The position numbers were made by a program, and so were the translations under genes. Of a stretch of 24,919 bases of DNA, positions 1-8,900 are shown in pieces. The notes below the pieces were generated by a model that saw only the letters and a list, made by a program, of their open reading frames with translations, had not been told where the DNA came from and ran no database searches. Origin of the DNA: Paratractidigestivibacter sp003150175. GTDB lineage: Bacteria > Actinomycetota > Coriobacteriia > Coriobacteriales > Atopobiaceae. The stretch's first letter is position 1. Every line of letters starts with the position of its first letter. The stretch lies in NCBI RefSeq assembly GCF_964283195.1, contig NZ_CAXYLH010000021.1; one strand, given 5' to 3'.

Positions 1-200
1 CGAGGCTCATGTCGGCCGCGGGCTAGCCGCGGCCGGCGGCGGTTGCGAATTTACACACCGATTTGGACTTGACCAAAACCACAGGTCGCACAGCGAATAA
101 ATCAGACAATGAAAGGCCAGCGCATAACCGAAGGACGCAAGACGGCACATATAATATAGCCAAGAACAATATAAGAACGACCCTCACAAGGACTATGCCG
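1..200. promoter_or_regulatory. Leader/promoter region of the DUF2971 gene
   Basis: No gene is visible here. Positions 14-34 form an 8-bp perfect GC-rich stem (GGCCGCGG/CCGCGGCC) with a 5-nt loop and no T-run, possibly the 3' end of an upstream transcript. A consensus -10 hexamer TATAAT lies at 150-155 without a convincing -35. It would start transcription near 162, about 40 nt ahead of the preferred ATG at 201. The open frame extends back to a TTG at 63, but that lies upstream of the promoter and has no ribosome binding site. Confidence 0.4.
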
Positions 201-1259
201 ATGGACAACGAAAGTTACGAAGAAATCGAAAGGGAGGCCGTACTGGGTTCCAAAAAAAGACGGGAGTTTTGGGACACTCTCTCAAGAGCACGCGGTTTTT
301 CAAAAGAGGTTCGAGATACGGTCTTGCAAGCCCGTCCTCGAGTCAATCGGCTGTGCCGTTTCAGGACGTTTGGACCCGGTTCTCTTGAGCAATTGCGCAC
401 GAACACACTCTTGTTCTCTTCTCCCCCATATTATGACGATCCTCTCGACACATATTTTTATGTCGACAAAAAGGCTCTCCAAATCCAGTTCAATCTGATT
501 ATCGATGCATTCAGAGGACACCCCCTTAAAGAGATTATCGCTCTGCTTGGCCAATTCGGCATCCCTGACTTCAACAAACTGCGCGATATAATTGGAAGGG
601 CTGAAATAGAAGAGCTCCCGTTTCAGTTCGATCAGCTGAACAGTCAAATCGACGATATTAGGCGAATAGTGCAAAACGTCGGATACTCCCTTTGCTTCTG
701 CGATGACCCGCTTAACGAGGTGCTGTGGCTGAAATACGCAGATAACCATAAGGGCTTTGTACAGATATACGATGCGAACTGTTCCATAAGATTTCTATGC
801 GGCCAAAAGAACAGTTGTGGACTCTGCGCGAATGACGATTCCTCTTTGGCCCCTTTCCCTATTTACTACTCGAATGAGGGGTACGATGCAACACGATACG
901 CACTTGCACTCCTTCTCCTTCGTGAGTTGCCAGCTAATGTGAAAGTATCCTGCCCAGAATTTATCAAATATCTTAAGGAATCAATTAGGTGGGAGTTCGA
1001 AAGGGTCACGCTTCTCAAGCGTAAGCAGCACGAGTACGACTGCGAATGGAGACTTTTATGCAGAGGGTCTGCAGAGGGTAGACCATCGATTCAGATGGTT
1101 CCCTCGTCAGTCGTGTTAGGCCTCCACATGAAAGAAGCGGAAAAGCGAAGCGTTGTGGATGCAGCCAAGTCCGCCGGAATAAAAGAAATTTTGCAGGCGC
1201 ATATTGACGAGGGAACTGGCAAGCTTGCAATTCGCTCTTACCAATCAACAGAAGAATAA
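201..1259 (+). CDS. DUF2971-family protein
   Basis: The protein is about 352 aa. It has the layout of the DUF2971 family: an N-terminal segment of the type 'RFRTFGPGSLEQL...LLFSSPPYYDDPLD' (residues about 50-80), a central 'LCFCDDPLNEVLWLKYADN' followed by HKGFVQIYD (about 165-190), and a C-terminal acidic/aromatic segment ending in 'YDCEWRLL', the usual E/W-R motif. The biochemical function of this family is not established; members are common in accessory and defence islands. The start at ATG 201 is chosen because AAGGA (188-192) sits 8 nt upstream and a TATAAT lies at 150-155; ATG 195 and TTG 63 are in frame but worse placed. No membrane segment is seen. The call rests on family-pattern recognition only. 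Confidence 0.7.
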   Translation: MDNESYEEIEREAVLGSKKRREFWDTLSRARGFSKEVRDTVLQARPRVNRLCRFRTFGPGSLEQLRTNTLLFSSPPYYDDPLDTYFYVDKKALQIQFNLIIDAFRGHPLKEIIALLGQFGIPDFNKLRDIIGRAEIEELPFQFDQLNSQIDDIRRIVQNVGYSLCFCDDPLNEVLWLKYADNHKGFVQIYDANCSIRFLCGQKNSCGLCANDDSSLAPFPIYYSNEGYDATRYALALLLLRELPANVKVSCPEFIKYLKESIRWEFERVTLLKRKQHEYDCEWRLLCRGSAEGRPSIQMVPSSVVLGLHMKEAEKRSVVDAAKSAGIKEILQAHIDEGTGKLAIRSYQSTEE

Positions 1260-1389
1260 GTTAGCCGCTAATCGATTGGTACACCCCAAGGAAGACTGTC
1301 TTTCCCCTTCCCGTTTCTCTTGCTCTGCCATGTTTAAAAAAAGATATCGATTGAATTCAAAGAATTCTGTTTCACTATAGGGATGTTGC
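1260..1389. other. Short AT-rich intergenic gap
   Basis: This gap lies between two genes whose 3' ends face each other. It holds two close GAATTC sites and an A-run but no clean terminator hairpin. It also lies exactly where the C-terminal part of the DUF3800 gene should be, so it may be a recombination junction. Confidence 0.35.
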
Positions 1390-1914
1390 CTATCGTAAGT
1401 CGGTCATCGAGGTCTTGCAGCGTCGGACGACCCCTTTTGAGAGGACCTTGCCCACTGAACGGTCGAGCGCCTGCTTGACAATGTCCTGACCGTTGTCGTA
1501 GTAAACCTTCACATCGTTGAAGGATTGAAAGAAGCCCAGGTGTTCAATCATGGCGGAGGAGATGTCGCGCCCCATACGCTCCATTAGCCTTGCCGGGTCT
1601 TCGAACTGGCTGCGGCGGTAGACGAACGTGATATAGGAAATGGGAAGTTTGCGGACGAACGAGGAGAAGTAGGCGAGCATCACCTTGCGCTGCTCGATGT
1701 TAAGAAACTCATAGTCCTTGTGCCCGTTCATGAGGGGTTCGGAGTGGAACGGGATGTTGGGGAGGTCGGCCCTGGCGAGCTTGGCCTCGTAGCCCGTGAC
1801 CGCTTCGGCGATGCTGTCTGCCTGGTCGTGGAAGACGAGCGTGAGCAGATAGTAGCGAGCCTTGCCGCCGCGGTCTCCGCTCTCGTCGACAAAGATGCTG
1901 AGCTCCTTGGCCAA
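1390..1914 (-). pseudogene. DUF3800 protein, C-terminally truncated
   Basis: The 174-aa product opens with the DUF3800 hallmark 'LSIFVDESGDRGG', followed by 'YYLLTLVFHDQ' and an internal 'FHSEPLMNG' segment; the family is regarded as RNase H-like. Full-length members are usually longer than 200 aa and finish with a 'YRLxQxADL' helix. Here the frame ends after 'VVRRCKTSMTDLR' with no such motif, and no other frame downstream restores it, so the C-terminus appears lost. The start is TTG at 1912-1914, with AGGAG about 6 nt upstream and an in-frame stop just before it. The gene begins only about 24 nt after the U-tract of a minus-strand terminator (1938-1965), so it has little room for a promoter of its own. 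It may still be functional as a short form. Confidence 0.65.
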
Positions 1915-1937
1915 TGGGGACTCCTAATGGAATGGAT

Positions 1938-1965
1938 AAAAAAATAGCCGGGGGACTCCCCCGGC
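1938..1965 (-). terminator. Intrinsic terminator upstream of the DUF3800 gene
   Basis: There is a perfect 8-bp stem GCCGGGGG/CCCCCGGC with a 3-nt loop (1947-1965). On the minus strand it is followed by TATTTTTTTA (A-run 1938-1944 on the plus strand). A second inverted repeat, GGTGGCTCA/TGAGCTACC with one G-U pair, lies just before it at about 1978-1996. It ends the HTH transcript and would attenuate entry into the DUF3800 gene. Confidence 0.8.
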
Positions 1966-1977
1966 ACTTGGAGGTAG

Positions 1978-2150
1978 CTCAATGAGCCACCAACAACCTT
2001 ATAGCATGTGCTGGCGGTGAGTGCAGGGGGGGCGAGTCGGTACATTGCGTCGCGGCTTATGCGCAGCATCGCGCACGCCTCGTCGGCGCCGAATATCGCG
2101 TCGGTCGATGCGATGAGCCTCACCTGGCTCCTGCTAATGCTCTTGGTCAT
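1978..2150 (-). pseudogene. Small helix-turn-helix protein, probably degenerate
   Basis: The ATG at 2148-2150 has GAGGA 5 nt upstream. The first about 58 residues read like an excisionase/MerR-type HTH_17 domain: 'FGADEACAMLRISRDAMYRL' and then 'CYKVVGGSLSYLQV', matching the usual pattern of helix, turn, helix and a YKVGGS strand. The frame then runs without a stop straight through the terminator hairpin and into the DUF3800 gene in a different frame, so the natural C-terminus is missing or shifted. It lies 78 nt downstream of another HTH gene on the same strand. The end coordinate is approximate, marking where HTH-like sequence stops. Confidence 0.4.
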
Positions 2151-2228
2151 GGTCGTCCTCGAGCTCCTCTCGTCTCGAGGCTCCCTCGCGTGCCCGGTCG
2201 CGGGCGGCTCCTGGGGCGGTCGCCGCCG

Positions 2229-2459
2229 TCATTTCCTACCGCTCCTCGACTCGATGTAGGCGTCCACGGACGCCCTCGAAACCAGGAGCTTCCTGCCGAG
2301 CCTGTACGAGTCGACCTCTCCCGACCAGATGAGGTCGTACGCCTTGCTCCGGCTCGCCCCCATGTACTCCTGCATCTCGATCACCGTCATCCATTCGTCG
2401 CGGCCCTGGCTGCCCTCGGGCGCGGCGCATTTCGTCGCGTGCGCTATGGTTGCCTCCAA
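2229..2459 (-). CDS. Excisionase/MerR-like helix-turn-helix DNA-binding protein
   Basis: The product is 76 aa, or 53 aa if translation starts at the internal ATG (2388-2390). It contains a clear HTH_17-type domain: 'MTVIEMQEYMGASRSKAYDL' is the helix-turn-helix, followed by 'YRLGRKLLVSRASVDAYIES', the wing with the characteristic R-x-G-R-K and DAYI ending. Such proteins act as recombination directionality factors or small repressors. The gene is divergent from the methyltransferase gene and shares an intergenic region containing three CCTGG sites, so it could regulate that gene; this is inferred from layout only. The 76-aa form would start at TTG 2457-2459. Confidence 0.65.
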   Translation of the reverse strand: MEATIAHATKCAAPEGSQGRDEWMTVIEMQEYMGASRSKAYDLIWSGEVDSYRLGRKLLVSRASVDAYIESRSGRK

Positions 2460-2504
2460 TCTTCCGCGCGATGCGTCTGCGCGGTAGTCAATTCCCGTCT
2501 CAGC

Positions 2505-2537
2505 CCTGGTACCGAGAAGTCAATCCTGGTACCCTGG
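2505..2537. promoter_or_regulatory. Cluster of CCTGG sites and 20-bp-spaced direct repeat upstream of the methyltransferase
   Basis: The 9-mer CCTGGTACC occurs at 2505-2513 and 2525-2533, exactly 20 bp (about two helical turns) apart, and a third CCTGG follows at 2533-2537. AGTCAAT precedes the first two repeats (2486 and 2518). All lie in the divergent gap between the small HTH gene and the methyltransferase. Two phased repeats suit an operator. CCTGG is also a form of CCWGG, the motif reported to be methylated by the class 2 DISARM methylase of Bacillus paralicheniformis. No clean -35/-10 pair was recognised. Confidence 0.45.
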
Positions 2538-2562
2538 ATAGCAGTCTATGAAGGAGGCGCGT

Positions 2563-4104
2563 TTGATACCGGTAATTGACCTATTTGCTGGTCCTGGCGG
2601 GCTTGGCGAGGGGTTCTCTTCAATTACGGGACCTGATGGTGAGCGCGTCTTCAAAACAATCATGTCTGTGGAGAAAGACGAGCAGGCTCATAAGACGTTG
2701 CGTTTGAGAGCATATGTCCGGAGCATCAAACAAAAGGGCAAGCGTATTCCCCGTGTATACGAGCGCTACCTCCAGATACACGACGACAAAACATTTCAAG
2801 ATCTCATCTCCTACGATGCCGAATCTTGGGAAGCGTCAGGCGTAGAGGCGTTGTGTGCGACCCTGAAGAAAGAGGACAACTCGCTGGTTGAAGAGGCTCG
2901 CAAACGGCTGGAAGCCAAAGGTATCAAAGACGGTGAGCCTTGGGTTCTTATTGGAGGGCCGCCTTGTCAGGCATACTCTTTGGTAGGCAGGTCTCGACGT
3001 ACGCATGACCGCGCGGGGCTAGAAGCCGACCCCAAACAAACTCTCTACAAATGCTACCTAGCGTTTATCACGGAATTAAAGCCGACGGTCTTCGTCATGG
3101 AGAACGTAAAGGGGTTGCTGTCTGCCAAGCATGAAGGGGATGGCGTGTTCTCTCGCATCGTTGCTGATATGCACGAAGCTGGCTATGAAATCCATTCGTT
3201 AGTGAAGCCCGACCCAAAGGGCCCACAAGATTACGTTGTCGAAGCGGAAAATTACGGCATTCCGCAGGCTAGGCACAGGGTTATCTTGCTTGGCATAAGA
3301 AAGGACAGCGAGCACAAAGAGACAGAGGTTCTAAAGCCTCTGAAACAACTTACGGTGAGGGAGGCCCTCGAAGGCATTCCGAAAGTATGCAGCGGCTTCT
3401 CCAGCAGAAATCCGGGCTGGAGAGAGATGAACTGGGCGAGCTATATCGATTCTGCAGCAGATGAACTAATCGAAACCGAAGATGGAAAGGCACTCGAAGC
3501 GGTATTGCTCCGCGTGAAGAGCAGTCGACCTCCTAAAAAGATGTCGAAATCGGTTGTGTCAGGAAAAAGCGGCCCATACGCGGGATGGTATAGAGGAAGC
3601 CTAGGCGGCTACCGAGTTCTTGCCAATCATGAGGCTCGCACCCATATGGCCAGAGATCTCGATAGATACCTCTTTTGTTCGGCGTACGCTGAAGCGACGG
3701 GTGCATCAGCCCAGCTCTACGATTTTCCTAGCTACCTTATACCGGCACATAGAAACGCTCAGGCTGCGAAAGAAAACAAAGAGGTTGAGTTCTCCGACAG
3801 ATTTAGGGTTCAGCTGTACGACAGGCCTTCCACCACAATCACGTCGCACATTGCCAAAGATGGGCACTACTACATCCATCCCGATCCAGAGCAGTGCCGT
3901 AGCCTTACCGTTCGCGAGGCGGCAAGGCTTCAGACTTTTCCCGACGACTATCTGTTCGAGGGCAATAGGACATCACAGTACACGCAAGTCGGGAATGCCG
4001 TGCCACCATTGCTCGCGCAGCAAATAGCAGTAGTAGTTGCAAAGTATTTGGGCGTGGCCGCAAGATGCTTCTTCGATGACCTAGAGAAAGGGCGGGAGTC
4101 TTAG
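2563..4104 (+). CDS. drmMII: DNA (cytosine-5) methyltransferase, DISARM class 2 type
   Basis: The product is 513 aa with the standard C5-MTase motifs in order: motif I 'VIDLFAGPGGLGEGF' (residues 4-18, SAM binding), motif IV 'GGPPCQAYS' with catalytic Cys135, motif VI 'VMENVKG' with Glu180, motif VIII 'QARHRV' (about 234), motif IX 'LTVREAARLQTFPDDY' (about 450) and motif X 'QVGNAVPPLLAQQIA' (about 475). The roughly 180 residues between VIII and IX form a large target-recognition domain. An ATG at 2548 is in frame, but a perfect AAGGAGG (2551-2557) lies after it and 5 nt before TTG 2563, so TTG 2563 is the better start. It converges on the drmA/drmB operon. In DISARM this enzyme marks self DNA. 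No cognate restriction endonuclease lies beside it, which supports the DISARM reading over a type II R-M system. Confidence 0.88.
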   Translation: MIPVIDLFAGPGGLGEGFSSITGPDGERVFKTIMSVEKDEQAHKTLRLRAYVRSIKQKGKRIPRVYERYLQIHDDKTFQDLISYDAESWEASGVEALCATLKKEDNSLVEEARKRLEAKGIKDGEPWVLIGGPPCQAYSLVGRSRRTHDRAGLEADPKQTLYKCYLAFITELKPTVFVMENVKGLLSAKHEGDGVFSRIVADMHEAGYEIHSLVKPDPKGPQDYVVEAENYGIPQARHRVILLGIRKDSEHKETEVLKPLKQLTVREALEGIPKVCSGFSSRNPGWREMNWASYIDSAADELIETEDGKALEAVLLRVKSSRPPKKMSKSVVSGKSGPYAGWYRGSLGGYRVLANHEARTHMARDLDRYLFCSAYAEATGASAQLYDFPSYLIPAHRNAQAAKENKEVEFSDRFRVQLYDRPSTTITSHIAKDGHYYIHPDPEQCRSLTVREAARLQTFPDDYLFEGNRTSQYTQVGNAVPPLLAQQIAVVVAKYLGVAARCFFDDLEKGRES

Positions 4105-4113
4105 CCCCCGCCC
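4087..4113 (-). terminator. Hairpin between convergent methylase and drmB
   Basis: A 7-bp stem GGGCGGG/CCCGCCC (4090-4096 and 4107-4113) with a 10-nt loop contains the methylase stop codon and lies 6 nt beyond the drmB stop. On the minus strand it is followed by TTTCTC, a weak U-tract, so it most plausibly terminates the drmB end; it could hinder both transcripts. Confidence 0.5.
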
Positions 4114-4119
4114 AGCCGG

Positions 4120-5919
4120 TTAGTCAACATCGAAATAACCAGAAGCAACCCCAAAACCGCTCACAACCATTAGCCGGTCAAGCAGGCGATTACCGTTCTC
4201 GCAGCAGGTCTCGGGCAGAAGGGCGCAGTTGTGACAGGCGGCGAGGTTACAGGAATCGGGACCCTGCCCCTCGCTCTGCGAACACACGGGGTCTGAAGAG
4301 CACCACATGGCGTCTTCTAGCGCCCGCCAAACCACGCCTTCGAGATGCCCGGGTTCACCCATGCGAACAAGCCCGCCTAGCGAGCCCTCGGAGTCGCCAG
4401 ATGCTGTGTAAATGAGCAGGCCGAGCATGTCGTGTGGCTTGTCTGTCGTAGAGGATAAGTCGCAGTAGATTCTCTCGCGGATTGAAGAGCTGCCGTACCC
4501 GCAGTCAAAACTTAGTCTGTTGATAATGAGGTGCGCAAAAGTGTGGATGAGCACATATTCTGGCCGGACGCTGATTTCGGGCCGCCCCCACCTCAGAGCG
4601 GCCTTGTTATAGGATTGAGTGAGCTTAAGCGCACGCTCCATCACTATCTTGTTGCTGCTCCAATCCCGCATGCGCGATGCATTGAATTGGAAGAAAATGC
4701 CTTCACCAAACACCTTAATTGCAGGTGCCCAAGAGAGCCCACTGACCGACAGCTGGCCAAGCGTCTCGCGGCAACTCGCAGAAACGTTCGGTTCGACTCT
4801 CGAAAATCCTACGAAAGCCCTGGTTTCTTGCAGTTTTCTGACAAGAGTGATTCCGGTGAAATAGCGATCGAAGTCTTGCCCATAGTCACCTATAGGCATC
4901 TTTCGGCACGAGAAGGAGCTCTTATCGCTGCCCCGCTCCGAGCAAAGTGCTCGGTACTCGTCGCTGCGATAGTCTTCTTCGGTCATGGATTCGTCGTTAT
5001 CGACTCCGTCAATCTTGGCTTTGTAAAGCGCCCATTCCTTCTTTAGCGTTGCAACATCGATGCTAAGTGATTTCGCTACGGCTTCCGCGGCTCCGGAATC
5101 CAGCTGTCCCTCAGCGTCGATAGCCGACTCCAGAATCACCCTATATCTCTCGATGCCATGCTGAAGGTAAGCGTCTCCTCCCATGGGCGGAATCCAAATC
5201 GAGCTCTTGACAATCGGGAACCAGACATTGCTTCCTCCAGCCTGCACAACCTTGAGCTGCTGGTTGCAATCCTCATGGTTTTTACCTAGCCACGGCCTGT
5301 TTCCCTGACAGTAGACGCCCACATCGGCCAGAGCGCCGTCGCGCGTAGCCCCCATCATGTTGCGGCTGGCCCCACAGCTGCACTTATATTTGACGGCGGC
5401 AAGCGTAGTGCTCGAGCCGACCGTACTTCTCGTGATCTCATGTTGGATGGCATCGTCGGGGTCTTCCCCGCCGTGTACCCACTCCATGATTGGGAAATCT
5501 TGGATATGACCATGAGGGCATATTGCTACAAAGCGCTCCGGAATCATCCTCTCCTCAGAGTGCGGCTTTGCGGCTGTTCCCGTACAGAACTGGTCGTCTG
5601 AACCGCTCTTGAGGAGCTTCATTCTCCCGCAGCGCGGGCAATAATGCCACAGCGGGAAAAGAACGGCAGGGAGGCTTAGGCCTGTGCGGGCACCCTCCCT
5701 AGTCTCAACCGGAGGTTCACGCAGTTGTTTCACGCCTATGTATTTCGCAAGACGCTCGTCATCGATAAGGTAGGAATCCTCGTCGCCGCCGTAATCCCAC
5801 ATATCGAGACCGGCAATCATCATCGAGCGGTTCTTCGGAAACGGGACGATGGCTCCAATCCCCCATGGGGAGATGACCTGGCTCTTCCTTACCGTTTGTT
5901 CGAAATCGCTACGCGCCAT
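4120..5919 (-). CDS. drmB: DISARM protein DrmB (DUF1998)
   Basis: The product is 599 aa. The N-terminus 'SQVISPWGIGAIVPFPKNRS' is the glycine-rich opening common to DrmB proteins. Several Cys pairs suggest zinc sites: 'HYCPRCGRMKLL', 'AICPHGHIQDFP', 'KYKCSCGASRNMMG' and the C-terminal 'ACHNCALLPETCC'. The DUF1998 core lies at about residues 455-530: 'HTFAHLIINRLSFDCGYGSS', then 'LLIYTASGDSEGSLGGLVRM'. DrmB partners the DrmA helicase in DISARM. ATG 5917-5919 is chosen because it overlaps the drmA stop by 11 nt (translational coupling) and begins just before the conserved region; an upstream in-frame start at 5976 would add 19 unconserved residues inside drmA. Confidence 0.88.
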   Translation of the reverse strand: MARSDFEQTVRKSQVISPWGIGAIVPFPKNRSMMIAGLDMWDYGGDEDSYLIDDERLAKYIGVKQLREPPVETREGARTGLSLPAVLFPLWHYCPRCGRMKLLKSGSDDQFCTGTAAKPHSEERMIPERFVAICPHGHIQDFPIMEWVHGGEDPDDAIQHEITRSTVGSSTTLAAVKYKCSCGASRNMMGATRDGALADVGVYCQGNRPWLGKNHEDCNQQLKVVQAGGSNVWFPIVKSSIWIPPMGGDAYLQHGIERYRVILESAIDAEGQLDSGAAEAVAKSLSIDVATLKKEWALYKAKIDGVDNDESMTEEDYRSDEYRALCSERGSDKSSFSCRKMPIGDYGQDFDRYFTGITLVRKLQETRAFVGFSRVEPNVSASCRETLGQLSVSGLSWAPAIKVFGEGIFFQFNASRMRDWSSNKIVMERALKLTQSYNKAALRWGRPEISVRPEYVLIHTFAHLIINRLSFDCGYGSSSIRERIYCDLSSTTDKPHDMLGLLIYTASGDSEGSLGGLVRMGEPGHLEGVVWRALEDAMWCSSDPVCSQSEGQGPDSCNLAACHNCALLPETCCENGNRLLDRLMVVSGFGVASGYFDVD

Positions 5920-8900
5920 CTTCGTCACCGCCAATGTATTCGTAGATTTTTTTAACCGTGCAGCCGGCATCGACACTTCGCATGGAAGACGGAACCTCCC
6001 AGATGCTTTCTTTCAGCCAAGAGGGATTAACCTCGGAGTCAACACGCATAATGAGCGGCGTTATTTGCTCGGTTTTCTTGCTCATGTACCGTTGGGGCAT
6101 CCGCTCTTTCCAGTTGCTTAGGAGGGCTTCCACTTGTGCGCTCGTAGAAGTCCGTTCCCCTTGGTCAACAATCGAAGCCCTGTTCAAGATGATTTTCTCG
6201 ACGGCTTTGAAAAGCTCTTCGGTCGGCGCTTGCGGGTCATCTCTTTCCTCAAATGGGCAAAGTTGCCGTACGAGTGCCACAATCAGCGCTTTCATGGCTC
6301 GATCCCTTAGCGGAGCCGAAAAAGGCGTGATACTTGTAGGCTCGACGTTGCAGTACAACCGCGAATGATAGCGCTGGAAATCTTCATAGTGTGATTTGTC
6401 GCGAGCTTTAGTTGGGCTATAGACCGTGAAGACCAGTCCTGGATTATCGCCACGTCCAACACGGCTAGAGGCTTGGATGTACTCAGAGGTCGTTTTCGGC
6501 TGGCCATCGATGGTCATCAGCGCTAGACGGGGGATGTCAACGCCAACGGAGACCATGTTAGTGGCAAGGCAGACGTCAATCGGGTGCGACTGCCCGTCGA
6601 GACCAACCTCAAGCTTCTTAAGGGATGCGGGAATCTCAGCGCTTGAGATGCGGCTCGTAAGCTCACAATGGCTAATCCAGTTCGGGTTCCTTCCTTCGAA
6701 TTTCGGATTCTTGTGCCAACGACGAGTTTGCATGGCCCTCAAGTTCTCGAGAATGTTGCCAGAGATCCATGTTGCCGCTTGGCCAAGCTCTCTAAGGCTG
6801 TTGAAGTAACCGAGATTGGTCTGGTATCCATCAAGAACCTTATTGTCAACATCATCGGCTGCGACATCGGGGGCCAGCAGCAAAGAGGCGTAAAGGTTGA
6901 TGATGCTCATCGCCATAGAGCACCCGGGTGAGCATATTCCGACATAGAGCCTGCCGGGTTTGCTGGGGTCGTCTTGTTCCACGGCGAAGAATGAGTCTCC
7001 GGCGTCAATGCCCGAGGGCGGGAACTGGTTAATAGCATTTTCGCTTCGTCCGTAAAGTGCCGCGCACTGCTCCTTTGCGTGACTTATGGTGGCGGTTGAC
7101 CCTACAACCTTTGCACGATGACCGTGGCTATCCGTGCAGAGGATATCCACGGCAGTCTCGTAAAAACCGACCATGGACCCGAGAGGGCCGGAAATAAGGT
7201 GCAACTCGTCCTGGATTATCAGGTCGGGCGGAGAACACCTATGCTCCCCGCGTCCAAATAAGTTTCTTGTCTCAGATGTAGTCGCCATGGCAGCGAACTT
7301 ATCGACCGTGCCGATGACGAGGGAAGGCCTGTGTCTATAGATGTCTTCATCGATTGCGTATATGGGGAGAGACGCCCCTTTCTCGTCGCTGAAGTGACAG
7401 GAAGGATTGGAGCAGGCGTAGCGGAACTCGTCTTTGCGCCTGCCGAGATGTTTGACTTGATAACCCTTGATCGTCACCGGTCGCTTACCGTTTTCGGTAA
7501 TGCCCATTTCCGCGCCACACCATGGGCATTTAAGCAGGATGAAAGGGTTGTCTTTCGACTTGCTCATGAGAAGGCTTCTGTGGCTTTCCAAAGCTGCCTT
7601 TTGCGTGTTGGGCGAAGTGCTCTGCCCCACCCAAAGACCGATGGAGAAACGCTCTTCGCCTAGCCGCTCTGGCATCTCCTCGCGAATCTTCTCACAAGCG
7701 CAGATGAGAGAGGAAGCACGCTCGAACTGCTGAGTGGTAAGCAGTCGGAGCGTGTAGCGCATGAGCACGGTCACGCCGCCGTCATCTTTGTTAAGCAGGC
7801 GTCGCGTGAACAGCGTGAAAGCAGTAAGGCCAAGGTAGGCCTCTGTTTTGCCACCACCGGTGGGGAACCAGATAAGGTCAACGAGATCCCTTTCGGCGGA
7901 GTCCTCATCCCTCATGGAGCGGATATTCATGAGAATGAAGGCTATCTGGAAAGTCCTCCACTTCCCGTAAGCACCTTGAGAAGGCCAGCTTTCCCTGTTG
8001 TGCGGGTCCACATCGGGTGCCAGCCCCTTGTAACAGCCCTTTTGTCCGCCCTCCCACTTGGCTAAAGGCATCCTGTAGTGAAGCTGTTGTGAAAGCATGG
8101 CTTCGTTCATGAGGCAGAATGCCGTGAAAGCCACTTCGTCTTCTTGAAGCAGCGCGACGCCGCCCCTCATTCTGCCAAGGCATTCTCGGCACTTGCCGAT
8201 ATTGCTTCTTGCGGTATCGCGAAGCTTGGCATCGATGCTGTCAACATCCTGCTCAATTGTTCTTATCCAAGTCTCGTAGTCGTTGCATAGCTTTGTGAGC
8301 ACCTCAATGGTTTCAGACTTTTTCTGCATGCATCCCATGTCCAGCATGTCGAAATCAAGTCCTTTTGCCGGGACGATCGGTCGAACTTCGTAGCTCGGCA
8401 TGAAATCGGCATGAACGGTGCAAATTTCATCCAGATATTGATCCCAGGTGGCGGCGCAACCATGGCCAATGCCATAGGCTTTAGTGTTGCGATATAGCAG
8501 CTGGTTATTCAGATAGTCCTCATCATCGGCATGGCTCCTCACGCTATCTTGCAGGGGAAGGAGTGCCGAGTCGCTTGTCACAGACATCTCTACTTGGAAG
8601 AAGCAGTCGGCGCACTCAGCTCCGCTCGATTGCGACGCGGCTTCGTTGATGATGCTGAAAGTATACATACCGCGAGTCCGTTCGTCTGCCGTCTCTCGGT
8701 TAGTAACAGTCAGACCAAGACGGGATGAGCCCTTCGCAAATAGCTCTTGGTTGCTCGTTCTATTGGCTATAGTCGGGAGATCGCTTATTGCAATCTCCAC
8801 GGAAGCATGCTCTTGACTACGCCGATAAATCCGAGTCTTCGTGTTATTGCTTCTAATCACTTCACTCGCAGCATAGAGGCCGAAGTCGACATCGATGCGT

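Noticed and set aside
1371..1383. T7-promoter-like CACTATAGGG next to EcoRI sites, suggesting vector sequence
   Set aside because: Only about half of the T7 promoter matches, no polylinker or other vector sequence follows, and chance explains it.
2563..4104. Methylase as part of a classical type II restriction system
   Set aside because: No restriction endonuclease or Vsr-like gene adjoins it; the convergent drmA/drmB operon explains it better.
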